NCBI GenBank assembly: GCA_030278955.1
Contig: JAOANR010000006.1
Coordinates: 8,827,915-8,891,914 of the forward strand
Origin: Hygrophila difformis
Taxonomy: Eukaryota > Streptophyta > Magnoliopsida > Lamiales > Acanthaceae
DNA length: 64,000 nucleotides
Direction of reading: 5' to 3'
Both the position numbers and the translations under genes were made by a program. This document shows, piece after piece, positions 11,132-21,725 of the stretch. The stretch's first letter is position 1. Each line of letters begins with the position of its first letter. The notes under the pieces were generated by a model. The model had not been told where the DNA came from and searched no databases. It was given only the letters and a program-made list of their open reading frames with translations.

Positions 11132-11990
11132 TCAAACCCGCGGAAACCAAGTTCCCGTCATGTCTGCAGCCACAGCTGGAGCCGCCTCATCCGGAGGAAA
11201 CGCCCAAGTGGTGAAGAATTCTTCCATCCTGGCACCCCGTTTGGCCAACAAATCAGCGACCATGTTCCCCTATCTCAAAATATGAAACCAATGAATCCCC
11301 GACACCTGGGAATTCAGATCTGCAATAAGGAGAGCCAAGGGCCTTAGCCAGTGCCTCTCACTCGTACCATGTCTCAGAATCCTCAAAGCTTCCATTGAAT
11401 CAGAATAGCAGATGACATCCTCAAGTCCCAGAGCTAGAAGACGCCGTAAACCATTCAAAATACTATGAAGCTCAGCAACAAGGTTAGATGCGATACCAAC
11501 TGAACCCGCAAATCCTTCAATCCACCTACCATCCGAGTCCCTAATCACCCCACCAAAGCCAGCAGGGCCCGGATTACCCAAGGAGCTACCATCCACATGA
11601 AGATAATGGCAGCGAACACCCATGGGGTTCCACGAAACCCACTTAGGCATAACATGCTTGCTTGGTCTTCCAAGGCCTCTATCAAAACAATCCCCCAAAA
11701 AGCTAGCCTCCCGAGCAACGGCTACCACGTCAATAGTATCTCCCCTCAAGGCCACCGAGTTTCTAGTCCTCCAAATTATCCACATAATTGCCCACTGTAT
11801 GCCAGTCCAGCGGATGCAACATTTGGACAAGTCATTGGCGATGTCTTCGTCATTCCCTTGACTACATATAGCAATGGATATACCAAATTTTTGCCAAACT
11901 CCCACAGTCCAAGAACACTGGAAAAATAAGTGGCGAATGGTCTCTTGATGCAGACCACACACGACACATACAGGAGATTCAGCGAGGCCG
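11132..11990 (-). pseudogene. LINE ORF2 C-terminal part: zinc-binding RT domain end and RNase H
   Basis: The 3' exon-like remainder of LINE ORF2, separated from the RT part by the solo LTR. It opens with the second half of the RT-associated zinc-binding domain (CVVCGLHQETIRHLFFQC), then a plant-type RNase H (RVT_3 family) with HVDGSSLGNPGPAGFGGVIR (catalytic Asp), the Glu in NLVAELHSI, and YSDSMEALRIL (second Asp). One in-frame TAG at 11270-11272 interrupts HILR and GNMVADLLAKRGA; beyond it the frame stays open to the natural TGA at 11132-11134. The open frame on the left seems to start at 12013 only because the LTR end supplies an ATG. The frame is in phase with the RT part across the insertion. 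Confidence 0.85.
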
Positions 11991-14897
11991 TGAAACTTTT
12001 GACAATTTCCCACACGAGCGTTTTTTTTAAAATATACCAGGTTAGATTTATTAAATGAAAAGAGTTATGATTCACGGGAAGGGGTTTAGGGATATATATA
12101 TCTCAAGATTGTTAGTTTTTTTTTATTACTCAAGTGTGGTGCTTTAATTTCGAATGGCGCTGTGGTCCTCTCTGTCATGAAACTGTTGACAAATCTCATG
12201 GCACAACCGGGATAGGTTGACCTTCAGCCTGTCACACTGAGGGTCCCCGGCATGAGTGCCATGATATTTGTCATCAATTCTTGTCATGAGATTCCCTGCC
12301 ATGAAACTTTTGACAGATTTCCACTACATGAGTATTTTTGAAAAATCATAATCCTGGTTTAGGTTTTATTTAATGAAACCAATTTATGATGGCGGAGTTG
12401 TGATTAGGGATATATTTATAAGTTGTCACGTTTTTATTACTCGTGTTAAGAAACTGTGCCCCCGAAAGCGCACGGTGTCAAAAATTGCAGTAATTTATAG
12501 TAAGACCGGATCGTTCACTGGAGGATGTGCGATAGAAGCAGGGCCCACGTCGTTTTACTAGATTTTCCATTCGTATTGCTCAATGGGTTTGAAAAGTGAT
12601 TAATAACTACTGACATGAATTTAAACTTGATTACAAAAGCATTTAAATTACTCTACAAAGCGAGTAAGTCTATTCTAGAAAGCGGGTAAAGATTATTCTA
12701 AGAATGCGATAAACATTATCTATGAAAGCAGGGAAAAATTACATTGTGCCAACCGTGAAGCTGAATCACAATGTAGACAGAAGGGACAGGAAGAAAAGAA
12801 TGAAACTTGGACAAGATTTAGATATAGCAGTATTAAACTTCCATTTTGATACACAGATCTTTGTTTGGAATAATTCTATCAGATAGCTAATTCTCATGCT
12901 CTCAATTATGCTTTCCCTTTAACAGACAGGTACTTACAATATGAGTTTACATGTTCTTAAGACCACAAATTCTAAGATACCACAGATTCGTAACTGCTCT
13001 GGCCTGGGTGTGTTACTTCATCTGTGGTGGAAAAGCAACACCCGACATATCATTTATTGATATGCCAAGTACTACTATCATTCTCCCATGTCACACCCAA
13101 AGATTCTAATTAAGCCCTAAACTATCCCTTAACTGTCAATCCTAGTAGCAGTTACGCAACTCTCAATACAACCGAGTGACCTCTAATGAAAGCGGTTAAA
13201 AGAAAGCAGTAAAGAAAGCATTTAAAACATATCACTCGGAGGTTTTGAAAATCCGACCCTGGTAGTAAAAGACAGCTCCCCATCATGATGAAGGAGTATG
13301 GATCAATAATTCCCGGCTCTTGGTGAACCATTAATGTGTTCACTTCCTTCCGGGTGATTATGAGATACAAACTAATGAAACGAACTAATGATTTAGTTCG
13401 TTCCGGATGCACTCACTCAGGACTCAAAAATAGGCTTTGGCAGAAGAGGATAGCAGTTGAAAGAAAACTCAACCCTATCTTAGAAAATAACCAAGGCCTG
13501 GATGATGTTCTTCTGAGATTATTTACTACACTGTATTTGAGTCCAAGTGGACCCCATCTCGGTGTAATATTTAATCTTAGATTTCCAACAAACGGCAATT
13601 TTGGAAAATAACGGATTTGAAAATCATTCCCTATCAGGTACTAGACTCTCAGTTAAAACACAGACCCTTTCAGTCTAGAAGAGACCTAATCGCTGATTCT
13701 GCTTCTAATTCCCCAAAATACAACCCTTGACAGAATATGAATTAGTCATAACTGAGGAATTTATCCCTTACTCAGATCCGGATTTTATAAAGAGATTTTT
13801 GTTGGAAATTTATTACACAATATCTGTTTAAGATCCAGACTTCTATTGTCCAAGGGAAGGATCCCAAAATAATTACAGACCACAATAATACATAATATTA
13901 TCATGCATAAAGATATAGGGAAGTGTAAAATTAATTGACCCAAAATATAGATGCGGGTCTAGACAGAAGGTGAAACACAGATATGAAGTGGTCAGGAGAC
14001 CAAAGTAATGGCAGAATAATCAGGTGGACTGTAAACATCTACTGTCCAATTTCCCAATTACTCGGATGGAGCGAATTTAGACAGCTTAGACCCTATAATG
14101 GTAGTGTCAATACCAGTTGGGTCTCCACTGTCTGTGAACTCGGATAAAAACCTACATGCTTCCCTTCTATAGTGATCGTCAGTTAGCATTGACTGATGCC
14201 AACTGACTCCCATTACAGATTGGAATTTGGGTTTGGAAATTAGGATAAGAAAAATAAAACTGTATCTGGATGGAAGTCAGCCGAGCAGCTATTATAACCC
14301 TGAATGGGCGAACCGCCAAGGCTTCCACTGACAGTCATCCAGACCATGCAAAATAACACTTAGTAATTAATACCCAGAATACGAGCTAGTTATCCGTGAG
14401 GGAATACCCGCCAACATTAGTCTGATGTATTCTTTACTAATTGTTCCACACAACACGCAAAGACAAAATCAATAAAAAATAAAAGAAGATTCCTTGTATG
14501 AGAGACATTGGGTTCTCATGCAAGGTTGTGGATTGGGTCCACAATTGATGGTCTTAAATAATCCTTCCTACCATAATTGATTACAGTCCGGATTATCTGT
14601 TTAAGTCATCAAAATTTTGTTTATAGAGGAGTATTTTACTGGCAATTGAACAAAGGTCCTTTAATCATGATGATCATTGATGTTTGATTATTGCTAATCT
14701 CAATCTTTAATCATTAATGAGTCAAGGGTTCAATCAGTTAAGTGATGAAAATGGAGAATCAAAATTTGGGCAGCATAACACCCTATATTGCAATTCCAAA
14801 ATGTTACACCTTAACCCGTGGGGTTATGATGTGAGTGTTGCAATATAATATAGGAAGAGAATGAAGATAGTTTGAGGTTAAATAGAGAGAAGGGAAT

Positions 14898-15422
14898 CTT
14901 TGTCGCGATATCATAAATTTTGTCGCGGACCGAGGTCCGCGACATGGGTATCCCGACAAGTTTTTAGAATTTTTGGCAGCATAACGCTTCTTTGTCGCTA
15001 AGCAAGATCTTGTCGCGGAACGTGGTTCCGCGACAAGAGTGTTCCGCGACAAAGAGTTTTCAGAAAATTCTTAAAGCATTTGAACCTTTGTCGCTATGCA
15101 TGGAAAATTTTGTCGCGGAACGTGGTTCCGCGACAAAGTGTTCAAAGAATAAGGAACATGGCATAATTTTTCTGTCTCAGAATGAGATTTTGTCGCGGAA
15201 CGTGGTTCCGCGACAAGGTTATTCCGCGACAAAAAGCCATGCAGACAAAATGCAAGAGTTTGGCTCCTTTGTCGCTATGCATGGAAAGTTTTGTCGCGGA
15301 ACGTGGTTCCGCGACAAAGGGTTTTAAATTATGGAGACAAGTGTCTTTAGACACCTTTGTCGCGGAACGACCATTTTGTCGCGGAACGTGGTTCCGCGAC
15401 AAAAGGCGGTTGGCGACCAAGG
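14898..15422. repeat. GC-rich dyad array (cluster B) in the solo LTR
   Basis: Five perfect 27-nt palindromes with 12-bp arms TTGTCGCGGAAC / GTTCCGCGACAA and a 3-nt spacer lie at 15010, 15110, 15190, 15291 and 15376 (starts), a spacing of 80-101 bp. A sixth, shorter dyad near 14922 has GTCGCGGACC / GGTCCGCGAC arms. Half-sites of the TTTGTCGCTATGCATGGAAA type lie between them. The region is strongly CpG-rich against an AT-rich background. Confidence 0.93.
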
Positions 15423-16126
15423 TGGTTCAGGACAAAAGTCAGAAAAAGCAGAAATGAACAGTGGCATGCAAACAGCGTGATTTCACCCTATTTCAGATCA
15501 AAAAGCTATTCTAAGCTAAAAACAAACAAGAAACATTCAAAATAAAGAAGAACATGCTTAAACAAAACTGGACAAAATTTAAAAATAAAGCAGGAATCCT
15601 AATCTAGGGTTTGACCACACTCAAATACATAGCATCATTCATAAAATGCAAACAGTAAACATAGAAATAGCATAATGGGGGTCAAGTGACCCCAAAATGA
15701 AAAAGAAAGCATAAATCCATGGGGTGTGAGACCCATTTCATGATTTGGGACACAAATGATGAATGTTTTCCCATATTATTGAAGGGGTGTTGTTAATACC
15801 CATGATTTGGGTATTACAAACCCTAAAAAAAGAGTTTAGAAACCAAAACATGATATAAAAGTGGCTATCTAGGTACTGTGAACAGTAAAAACACTAAACT
15901 AAACTAAACTAAGAGCAAAAATTAAATAATACATGAAAATAAACCTAAACTACACTACCTAAGGGAAACTCCTGCTGCTTGCCTTCAAGAGAGCTCTCAC
16001 AAAAATTCCAACTATTCCACCCCTTTTAGCTCATGGGAAACACCTCATATTTATAGAAGTGTAACCCTAAGCCCATGGGCCTTGATTCTAGCCCATTGTG
16101 TCTTAAGACATCACACACATCACAAC

Positions 16127-16374
16127 TTTGTCTCGGAGCATCAAGTTTGGTCGCGGAACACACTGCATGTGGCAAAGCTTCTCGACTGGGTCTGGTGTCT
16201 CTAAGTGGGTGTCTTGGTCGCGGAGCATGCCTTTGTCGCGGAACATGCCATCGCGACAAAGGTCATCGCGACAAAGGGCTTGGCTGGTTTCCTTCTTCAT
16301 CTGAGCTGCTTGGTCGCGGAACCCTCCTTTGTCGCGGAACTATGCATCGCGACAAAGGAGCTTCCGCGACAAAG
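16127..16374. repeat. GC-rich dyad array (cluster A) in the solo LTR
   Basis: Scattered GTCGCGGAAC, CATCGCGACAAA and TTCCGCGACAAA words, about ten half-sites, mostly as imperfect dyads. On the minus strand this cluster lies just upstream of the LTR TATA box (plus-strand TATTTATAG at about 16048-16056). Confidence 0.85.
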
Positions 16375-16660
16375 GTTTTCCTGGGCCTGCTGGATTGGGC
16401 CAGATGGGCCGAAGATATTCTTTTTGTGGGCTTTTCTCTCTTTTTCCCATCTTTTCATTCCTTTTTCTTTTCTTTTCTTTTTCTCATGTTTTTGGATTTT
16501 TCTAACATAAATATGTAATAAAATTTACATATTTATGTCTTTTTCACACCAGCTTATTATTTTTACAATTATGCATAAATCAGTCCAATTCGACTGCTTT
16601 CTTACTTAATTTAAGACACGGAAATGGATTGAAAATAATGGTCATTTCTGGCCATTATCA

Positions 16661-19067
16661 GGCCGCGACGATACCGAAGCGTATTTGTAGGCAGGGAGAC
16701 ATGAGCTATCAACCAAAGAAGAAAACAGACTTTTTCAGGCGCCCGAATTTGCCAAATCCAAGTCCAAGACCTGTCCCGCCTCAACCCCCTTTGATCAAGA
16801 AGCCAAGAATAGCCATTCTTCACCTTGTAATTACCATCCAGCGCCCCCTGCCAACTAACTGTATCAGGGATGGAGGAGTGCAACACTAGAGGTCCATAAT
16901 CTCGCACTTCCGACTGAATGTCATCCGGCACATGCGTGGCGACGTGATCCCACTGCCATCTATTATTTTCAAATAGGTCTTTCACTCTCAGGTGAATATC
17001 CGCGGTGTGTATAGAGGGAATACGAGGGCCTATAGCTCCCTTCTTGAGCCAACCCGTGCTCCAAAAATTACACTCGCCATTACCAATTCTCATGCGCAGT
17101 CCTGAAGAGAGCAGCGGGCCACACTTCACCAGTGCTCGATAGAAGGCCGATGTAACCGGATGCTGCTCCAAGACAGGTTGCGAAGGGCCATACTTCTTTG
17201 TGATTACACCTACCCAAGGCTTCACTGGAGAACTTAGGAATCCAATGTAGCTCTTCCCCAACAAGGACACATTCATATCCCTACTTGAGCGAATCCCTAA
17301 CCCTCCCAAGTTCTTTGGCAACGCAATCTTGGACCAACCCACAAGAGGAATCCCACGACCATTAGCATCCTTCCATATGAAGTTCCGAATAAGAGCATCA
17401 ATTTTGTCGCAAGTATCCGAAGGCAACCAGGCCAACTGCATCACATAAATTGGTATAGCAGCCAAGACCGAGCGAGCCAGAGTTACTCGGCCTGCCTTGT
17501 TCAAGAGGGTCCGTTTCCATGAGCCTAGGCGAGATTGGAGAGCCTCATGAAGGAACTGAAAATGGTGACGTCTTGGAGCACCATGAAACATTGGAAAACC
17601 AAGGTATTTACCAAGCTCATTAGTGAAACCAACATTCAAAATATTGGCGATCCTTGAGCTCATGTCAAGCGGGACTGAAGCGGATGCCAGTGCTTGAGAT
17701 TTCCTGGGATTAATTCTGAGGCCCGATTGGATGGCAAAATTATGAAGAATGTCATCCATGCACCGAGCACTATCGAGAGAGGCTTCTGAAAATAAGAGGA
17801 GATCGTCAGCGAACATGAGATGGGAGATAGGGGGTGACCCACGACCTAGGATGACCGGCCGCCAACTTCCTTCATGCACCTTGGCCAGGATGGATTGAGA
17901 AAGTTTCTCCATGACAATAATAAATAGGTAAGGCGACAGAGGATCTCCCTGACGTAGGCCCTTAGCTGGGGTAATCGCAGGAAGGGCCTTCCCATTCCAA
18001 AGGATTGAATAAATCGGAGATCGAACACAGAACATAATAAGCCGGCACAGTGTAGCCGACAATCCCATCTCTGACAGACATTTCTCCAAAAAGTCCCAAC
18101 AAACATTATCATAAGCTTTTTCGAGATCCACCTTCAAGATAAATTCCTGTCTCCGACGATGCTTGATGTGAAAAGTATTAATGACCTCCTGTAAGATAAT
18201 AGCATTTCCCGTGGTGCCATGGCCCGGGAGAAATGCTGATTGGAACGGTCCTATATAGTCCTGCAGCACCGGGCGCAGTCGATTCACAAGAACTTTGGTA
18301 ATGACCTTGTAGCTCGTGTTGCATAAACTTATAGGACGAAATTGCCGTATCTCCCGTGGAACATCCACTTTCGGAATAAGGCAAATGAAGGTCATAGCTA
18401 AGGCCGAATCAAATGCCCCATTTTGAAGAGCATCATGAACAAGCTGATATACTGAATTCCCAACCAGAGTCCAATATTTCTTGTAAAACAAAGGTGGGAA
18501 TCCATCCGGTCCCGGGGCCGATAGTCCTTTCATGGCACTAACCGCGGTCTTCACTTCCTCCCTGCTAATGTCAGAATCAAGGCCAGCAACATCCTCAACA
18601 CGAGAAAGAGGAGCCAGGGTCGGATGATCTTGAAAAGTAGGAGCAGAATATCCAAACGTACTTCCAAAGTGAGCGACAATGTGGCTCTGCAAGGATTCTG
18701 ATTCCGTAGTCCACTGGCCGTTAATTTCAAGGCCGAGAATTCGCCCTCGCTGTCGCCTCAACATAGTTTGGGAGTGAAAATAGCGTGTATTTCGATCTCC
18801 CAATTTTATCCACTTATCGCGCGATTTTTGGTGCCAAAGCATTTCCTCTTGAGCAAGCACCTCATCCAACTCCCGACGTAAATTACTCTCAAGACGATGC
18901 ATGCAAGCAGAATCCCATCTCACCAAGATCCTGTTCACACCCTCAAGTCGCTTGAGAAGTTTCTGTTTCCGTCGGCGGAGGTTACCAAAGTTCGTTTTAT
19001 TGAAATAAATTGATGATTCTTGCACCTGCTCCAGTTTACTATGGAAGGAACCCCCCCCAGTGACCAA
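16661..19067 (-). pseudogene. LINE ORF2 middle part: reverse transcriptase
   Basis: Open for about 800 codons on the minus strand. It starts just after the endonuclease (in a different frame; see the G-run at 19051-19058) with the basic linker RRRKQKLLKRLEG. It continues with the RT signature PISLCNTSYKVITKVLVNRL, LKVDLEKAYDNVCWDFL, GLRQGDPLSPYLFI and the catalytic LMFADDLLLF. The zf-RVT region follows with WIWQIRAPEKVCFLLW. The real LINE sequence ends at YRRG; the last residues of the open frame come from the inserted LTR. Frame phase matches the RNase H part exactly once the LTR and one TSD copy are removed. Confidence 0.9.
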
Positions 19068-19870
19068 GCCGACTCTACCACATATTCATACATAGGGTGC
19101 TCAGTCCACATAGATTCCCATCTGAAAGGCCTTTCGCAATGTAACTCATTAGGCCTAAAGCATCTTAGCAGAATACCATTGTGGTCAGAAGCTCTCCTAG
19201 GCAACACTTCCACAAACCCTTCATTGAATGCCTGACTCCAACTGGAATTCGCAACTGCTCGGTCCAGCCGACGGCATGCAAGGGCGCCTCCCGAATTATT
19301 ACGACGCCAAGTAAATGAATCCCCAATGGTGTGAAGAGTCTGCATTCCACAATCCTCTAGCATATCGCAAAATTTCTCAGATTGGCTATGGACAAATTGC
19401 ATGCCCAGGCTCTCCGAGGAATCAACAATAGAATTCCAATCTCCGATTGCGATCCATGGGCCCAAGATCAAAGCCCCTGTCGCTCGCATGTTGGACCAGT
19501 CCACCTCCCTTTGCGATGCACACGGATTAGCATATATGGCGGTGAAGCACCAAGAAGCTAAGGCCCTGCTAACAGTAATAGATACCATTCTAGGGTAACA
19601 AGCGAAACAGGAGAATGAGTATGGAATACCAAGACGACTTAGTACCCACAAACCCCCGGCTTGCCCTACAGAATCTGAGATATATAACGACTCATACTCC
19701 ATACGATAAAAGAATACCTTGAGCCGATCAAACAAACCCCTAGGTTCCATAAGGATGAAGACAGAAGGTTTGTAGGCTCGTAATACATCCGCTATGTGGC
19801 GTTGTGTGTTCTTATGCATGGCGCCACGCACATTCCATGCAAGCACTGTAAAGTCACGGAACTCAATCAT
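19051..19870 (-). pseudogene. LINE ORF2 N-terminal part: AP-like endonuclease
   Basis: Begins at ATG 19870 with MIEFRDFTVLAWNVRGAMHK. This fits the exonuclease-endonuclease-phosphatase fold of LINEs: the Asn in AWNVRG, the Glu in LMEPRG, IAIGDWNSI with the catalytic Asp/Asn pair, and RASDHNGILL with the terminal Asp-His. The frame is lost at a run of eight C (plus strand, 19051-19058), where a one-base loss would put RT out of frame. The start was chosen because its ATG overlaps the ORF1 stop (ATGA at 19870-19867), a common dicistronic LINE layout. Confidence 0.88.
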
Positions 19871-20001
19871 TGGGAAACAATATCATCTCGATCTTGTGTC
19901 CCATCCCCTCGGACCTCAGACTCCTTGCCATCTTCTTCCCAAGTCAAGGCTAAGAAAGAATTCTGTTGGGGAGAATTAGCCGGCTTCGAACTCTGTCCCG
20001 T
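19867..20001 (-). pseudogene. LINE ORF1 C-terminal end
   Basis: The last 43 codons of ORF1, cut off from the rest by the 17.7 kb element. In the frame continued from 37702 it reads through an acidic segment (WEEDGKESEV) and ends VSQ-stop. The TGA lies at 19869-19867 and overlaps the ORF2 ATG. The join restores a protein of about 484 codons. Confidence 0.8.
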
Positions 20002-20307
20002 TGATAATGGCCAAAAATGACCATTATTTTCAATCCATTTCCGTGTCTTAAACGGGCATTTGATCGCATTCCGGTCTTACATTAAGTAAGAAAGCGGTCG
20101 AATTGGACTAATTTATGCATAATTGTAAAAATAATAAGCTGGTGTGAAAAAGACATAAATATGTAATTTTATTACATATTTATGTTAGAAAAATCCAAAA
20201 ACATGAGAAAAACAAAAGGAAACAAAAAGATGGGAAAAAGATAGAAAAGCCCACAAAAAGAATATTTTTGGCCCATCTGGCCCAATCCAGCAGGCCCAGG
20301 AAGACCG

Positions 20308-20550
20308 TTGTCGCGGAAGCCCCTTGGCGCGATGCATGATTCCGCGACAAAGGAACACTCCGCGACCAAGTGGCCCAGATGAAGAAGAGACCAGCCAAAG
20401 CCCCGTGGCGCGATACCTTTGTCGCGATGTGCTGTTCCGCGACAAAGGTCCATTCCGCGACCAAGGTACATTTTTAGAGACACAAGACCCAGTCGAGAAG
20501 CTTTGCCACATGCAGTGTGTTCCGCGACCAAACTTGGTGCTCCGAGACAA
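20308..20550. repeat. GC-rich dyad array (cluster A) upstream of the LTR TATA box
   Basis: About ten half-sites: GTCGCGGAAG, GGCGCGATG / CATGATTCCGCGACAAA, CTTTGTCGCGATG / TGTTCCGCGACAAAGG, ATTCCGCGACCAAGG, GTTCCGCGACCAA and CTCCGAGACAAAG. Mostly imperfect dyads. The cluster ends about 70 bp before the TATA box at 20623. The identical cluster in the 3' LTR is at 33466-33708. Confidence 0.88.
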
Positions 20551-20581
20551 AGCTGTGATGTGTGTGATGTCTTAAGACACA

Positions 20582-20630
20582 ATGGGCTCAAATCAAGGCC
20601 CATGAGCTTAGGGTTTCCCCTCTATAAATA
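20582..20630 (+). promoter_or_regulatory. Predicted LTR promoter: Site II, telo-box, TATA
   Basis: Within 50 bp lie TGGGCT (20583-20588), GGCCCA (20597-20602, reverse of the TGGGCC Site II core), TTAGGGTTT (20608-20616, reverse telo-box) and TATAAATA (20623-20630). Site II and telo-boxes are known from promoters of plant translation and proliferation genes. Transcription would start about 30 bp downstream, making the region before it U3. The same set occurs in the 3' LTR (TATA at 33781). Confidence 0.65.
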
Positions 20631-21257
20631 TGAGGTGTTTCCTTTGAGCTAAAGGTTGGAAGAATTTTAGAAAAACTACACCTTCTTGAAGACAAGTTGG
20701 AGAGTTCAGTAGTTTAGTGTAGTTTAGGGTAGTTTAGTTAGGTTTTCTTTTGTATTATTTAATTCATGCACTAGTTAGATACAGTTTACTGCACTTTGGT
20801 TAGATAGCCAGTTTTTATACCTTGTTTTTGTTCTAAACTTTTGTTTAAGGGTTTGTGATACTCAAACCATGAGTATGAACAACACCATTTAATAAAATGG
20901 GAAAACATTCTCCATTTGTGTCCCAAAATCATGAAATGGGTCTCACACCCCATGGATCTTTACTGTTTTCATTTTCCTTGGGTCATTTTACCCTTGTTTT
21001 TGCACTTTAATGTCGCTGCTCGGTGACTTCTTCTTGGGATAATGTTGCATGTTTATGGATGATCAAGCTTAGATTAGGGTTTCTTAAGTTTTAAGTTTGC
21101 TTTATTTCTATTTTGTGCAAGCATGTTCTAGCTAGATTCATATTTCTGTTTTGTTATTTTGAGCTTAGTTTAGCTTTTGAATCTGAAAAGGGTGAGATCA
21201 CACATAATGCATGCCACTGTTCCACTTTACTTTTCTGACATGTGTCCTGGACACACC

Positions 21258-21725
21258 TTTGTCGCGGAATAACTCTTGTCGCGGAACCACGTTCCGCGAC
21301 AAAATGGTGCTTTGGCGACAAAGGTGCCAAAGAACATCTGTTGGCCATTATTTTAAACCCCTGGTCGCGAAACACTCCTTGGCGCGGAACCACGTTCCGC
21401 GACAAAACCTTGATTAGCGACCAAGGACCCAAATACTTGTGATTTTATTCTGGAAGGGCTTTGTCGCGAAGCAACCTTGTCGCGGAACCACGTTCCGCGC
21501 CAAAATCTCATGTTCCGCGACAAGAATTATGCCTTGTCCAGCTTTCTACCTTTTTGTCGCTATGCCCTTGTCGCGGAACCACGTTCCGCGACAAAATTTT
21601 CTTTACTTAGCGACAAAACAAACCCTAAACTTTCAAAATTCCATTTCTCTTATTTCCCACCCCTTTGTCGCGAAATCTTTGTCGCGGAGCCATGCTCCGC
21701 GACACAAACTCTGCATCGCGACAAG
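21258..21725. repeat. GC-rich dyad array (cluster B) in the 5' LTR
   Basis: Five dyads start at about 21276, 21383, 21475, 21568 and 21679. Those at 21276-21302 and 21568-21594 are perfect 12-bp arms (TTGTCGCGGAAC / GTTCCGCGACAA) around CAC. The one at 21679 has changed both arms together (GTCGCGGAGC / GCTCCGCGAC). Spacing is 92-111 bp. Half-sites such as TTTGTCGCGAAG and TTAGCGACAAA fill the gaps. The copy in the 3' LTR is at 34416-34883. Confidence 0.93.

Larger units (their letters stand above)
11991..16660 (-). mobile_element. Solo LTR of the large LTR family, reverse orientation
   Basis: On the minus strand it begins TGATAATGGCC (at 16660) and ends TCAAAAGTTTCA (at 11991), the same termini as the LTRs of the 17.7 kb element, and the two align along their whole length with many differences. 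It is 4670 bp, flanked by an exact 5-bp duplication GGCCG (11986-11990 and 16661-16665). No interior or second LTR is present, so it is the product of LTR-LTR recombination. It is clearly older than the complete copy nearby. The ORFs within it are shadows of its palindromic arrays. Confidence 0.92.

Noticed and set aside
11597..11929. + strand ORFs opposite the LINE RNase H
   Set aside because: Antisense shadows of a well-supported minus-strand domain.
14898..15422. CRISPR-like array (palindromic repeats every 80-100 bp)
   Set aside because: The repeats lie in the LTR of a plant retroelement, spacers are related to each other and spacing varies. No cas genes; eukaryotic context.
16075..16518. 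ORFs of 147, 143 and about 110-120 codons across the dyad clusters (also 20172-20603, 33330-33761, 21439-21771)
   Set aside because: They arise because the GC-rich dyads are free of stops in several frames on both strands; the peptides are translations of the repeat (VAEP..SATK, SRNHVPRQ) and differ by frame.
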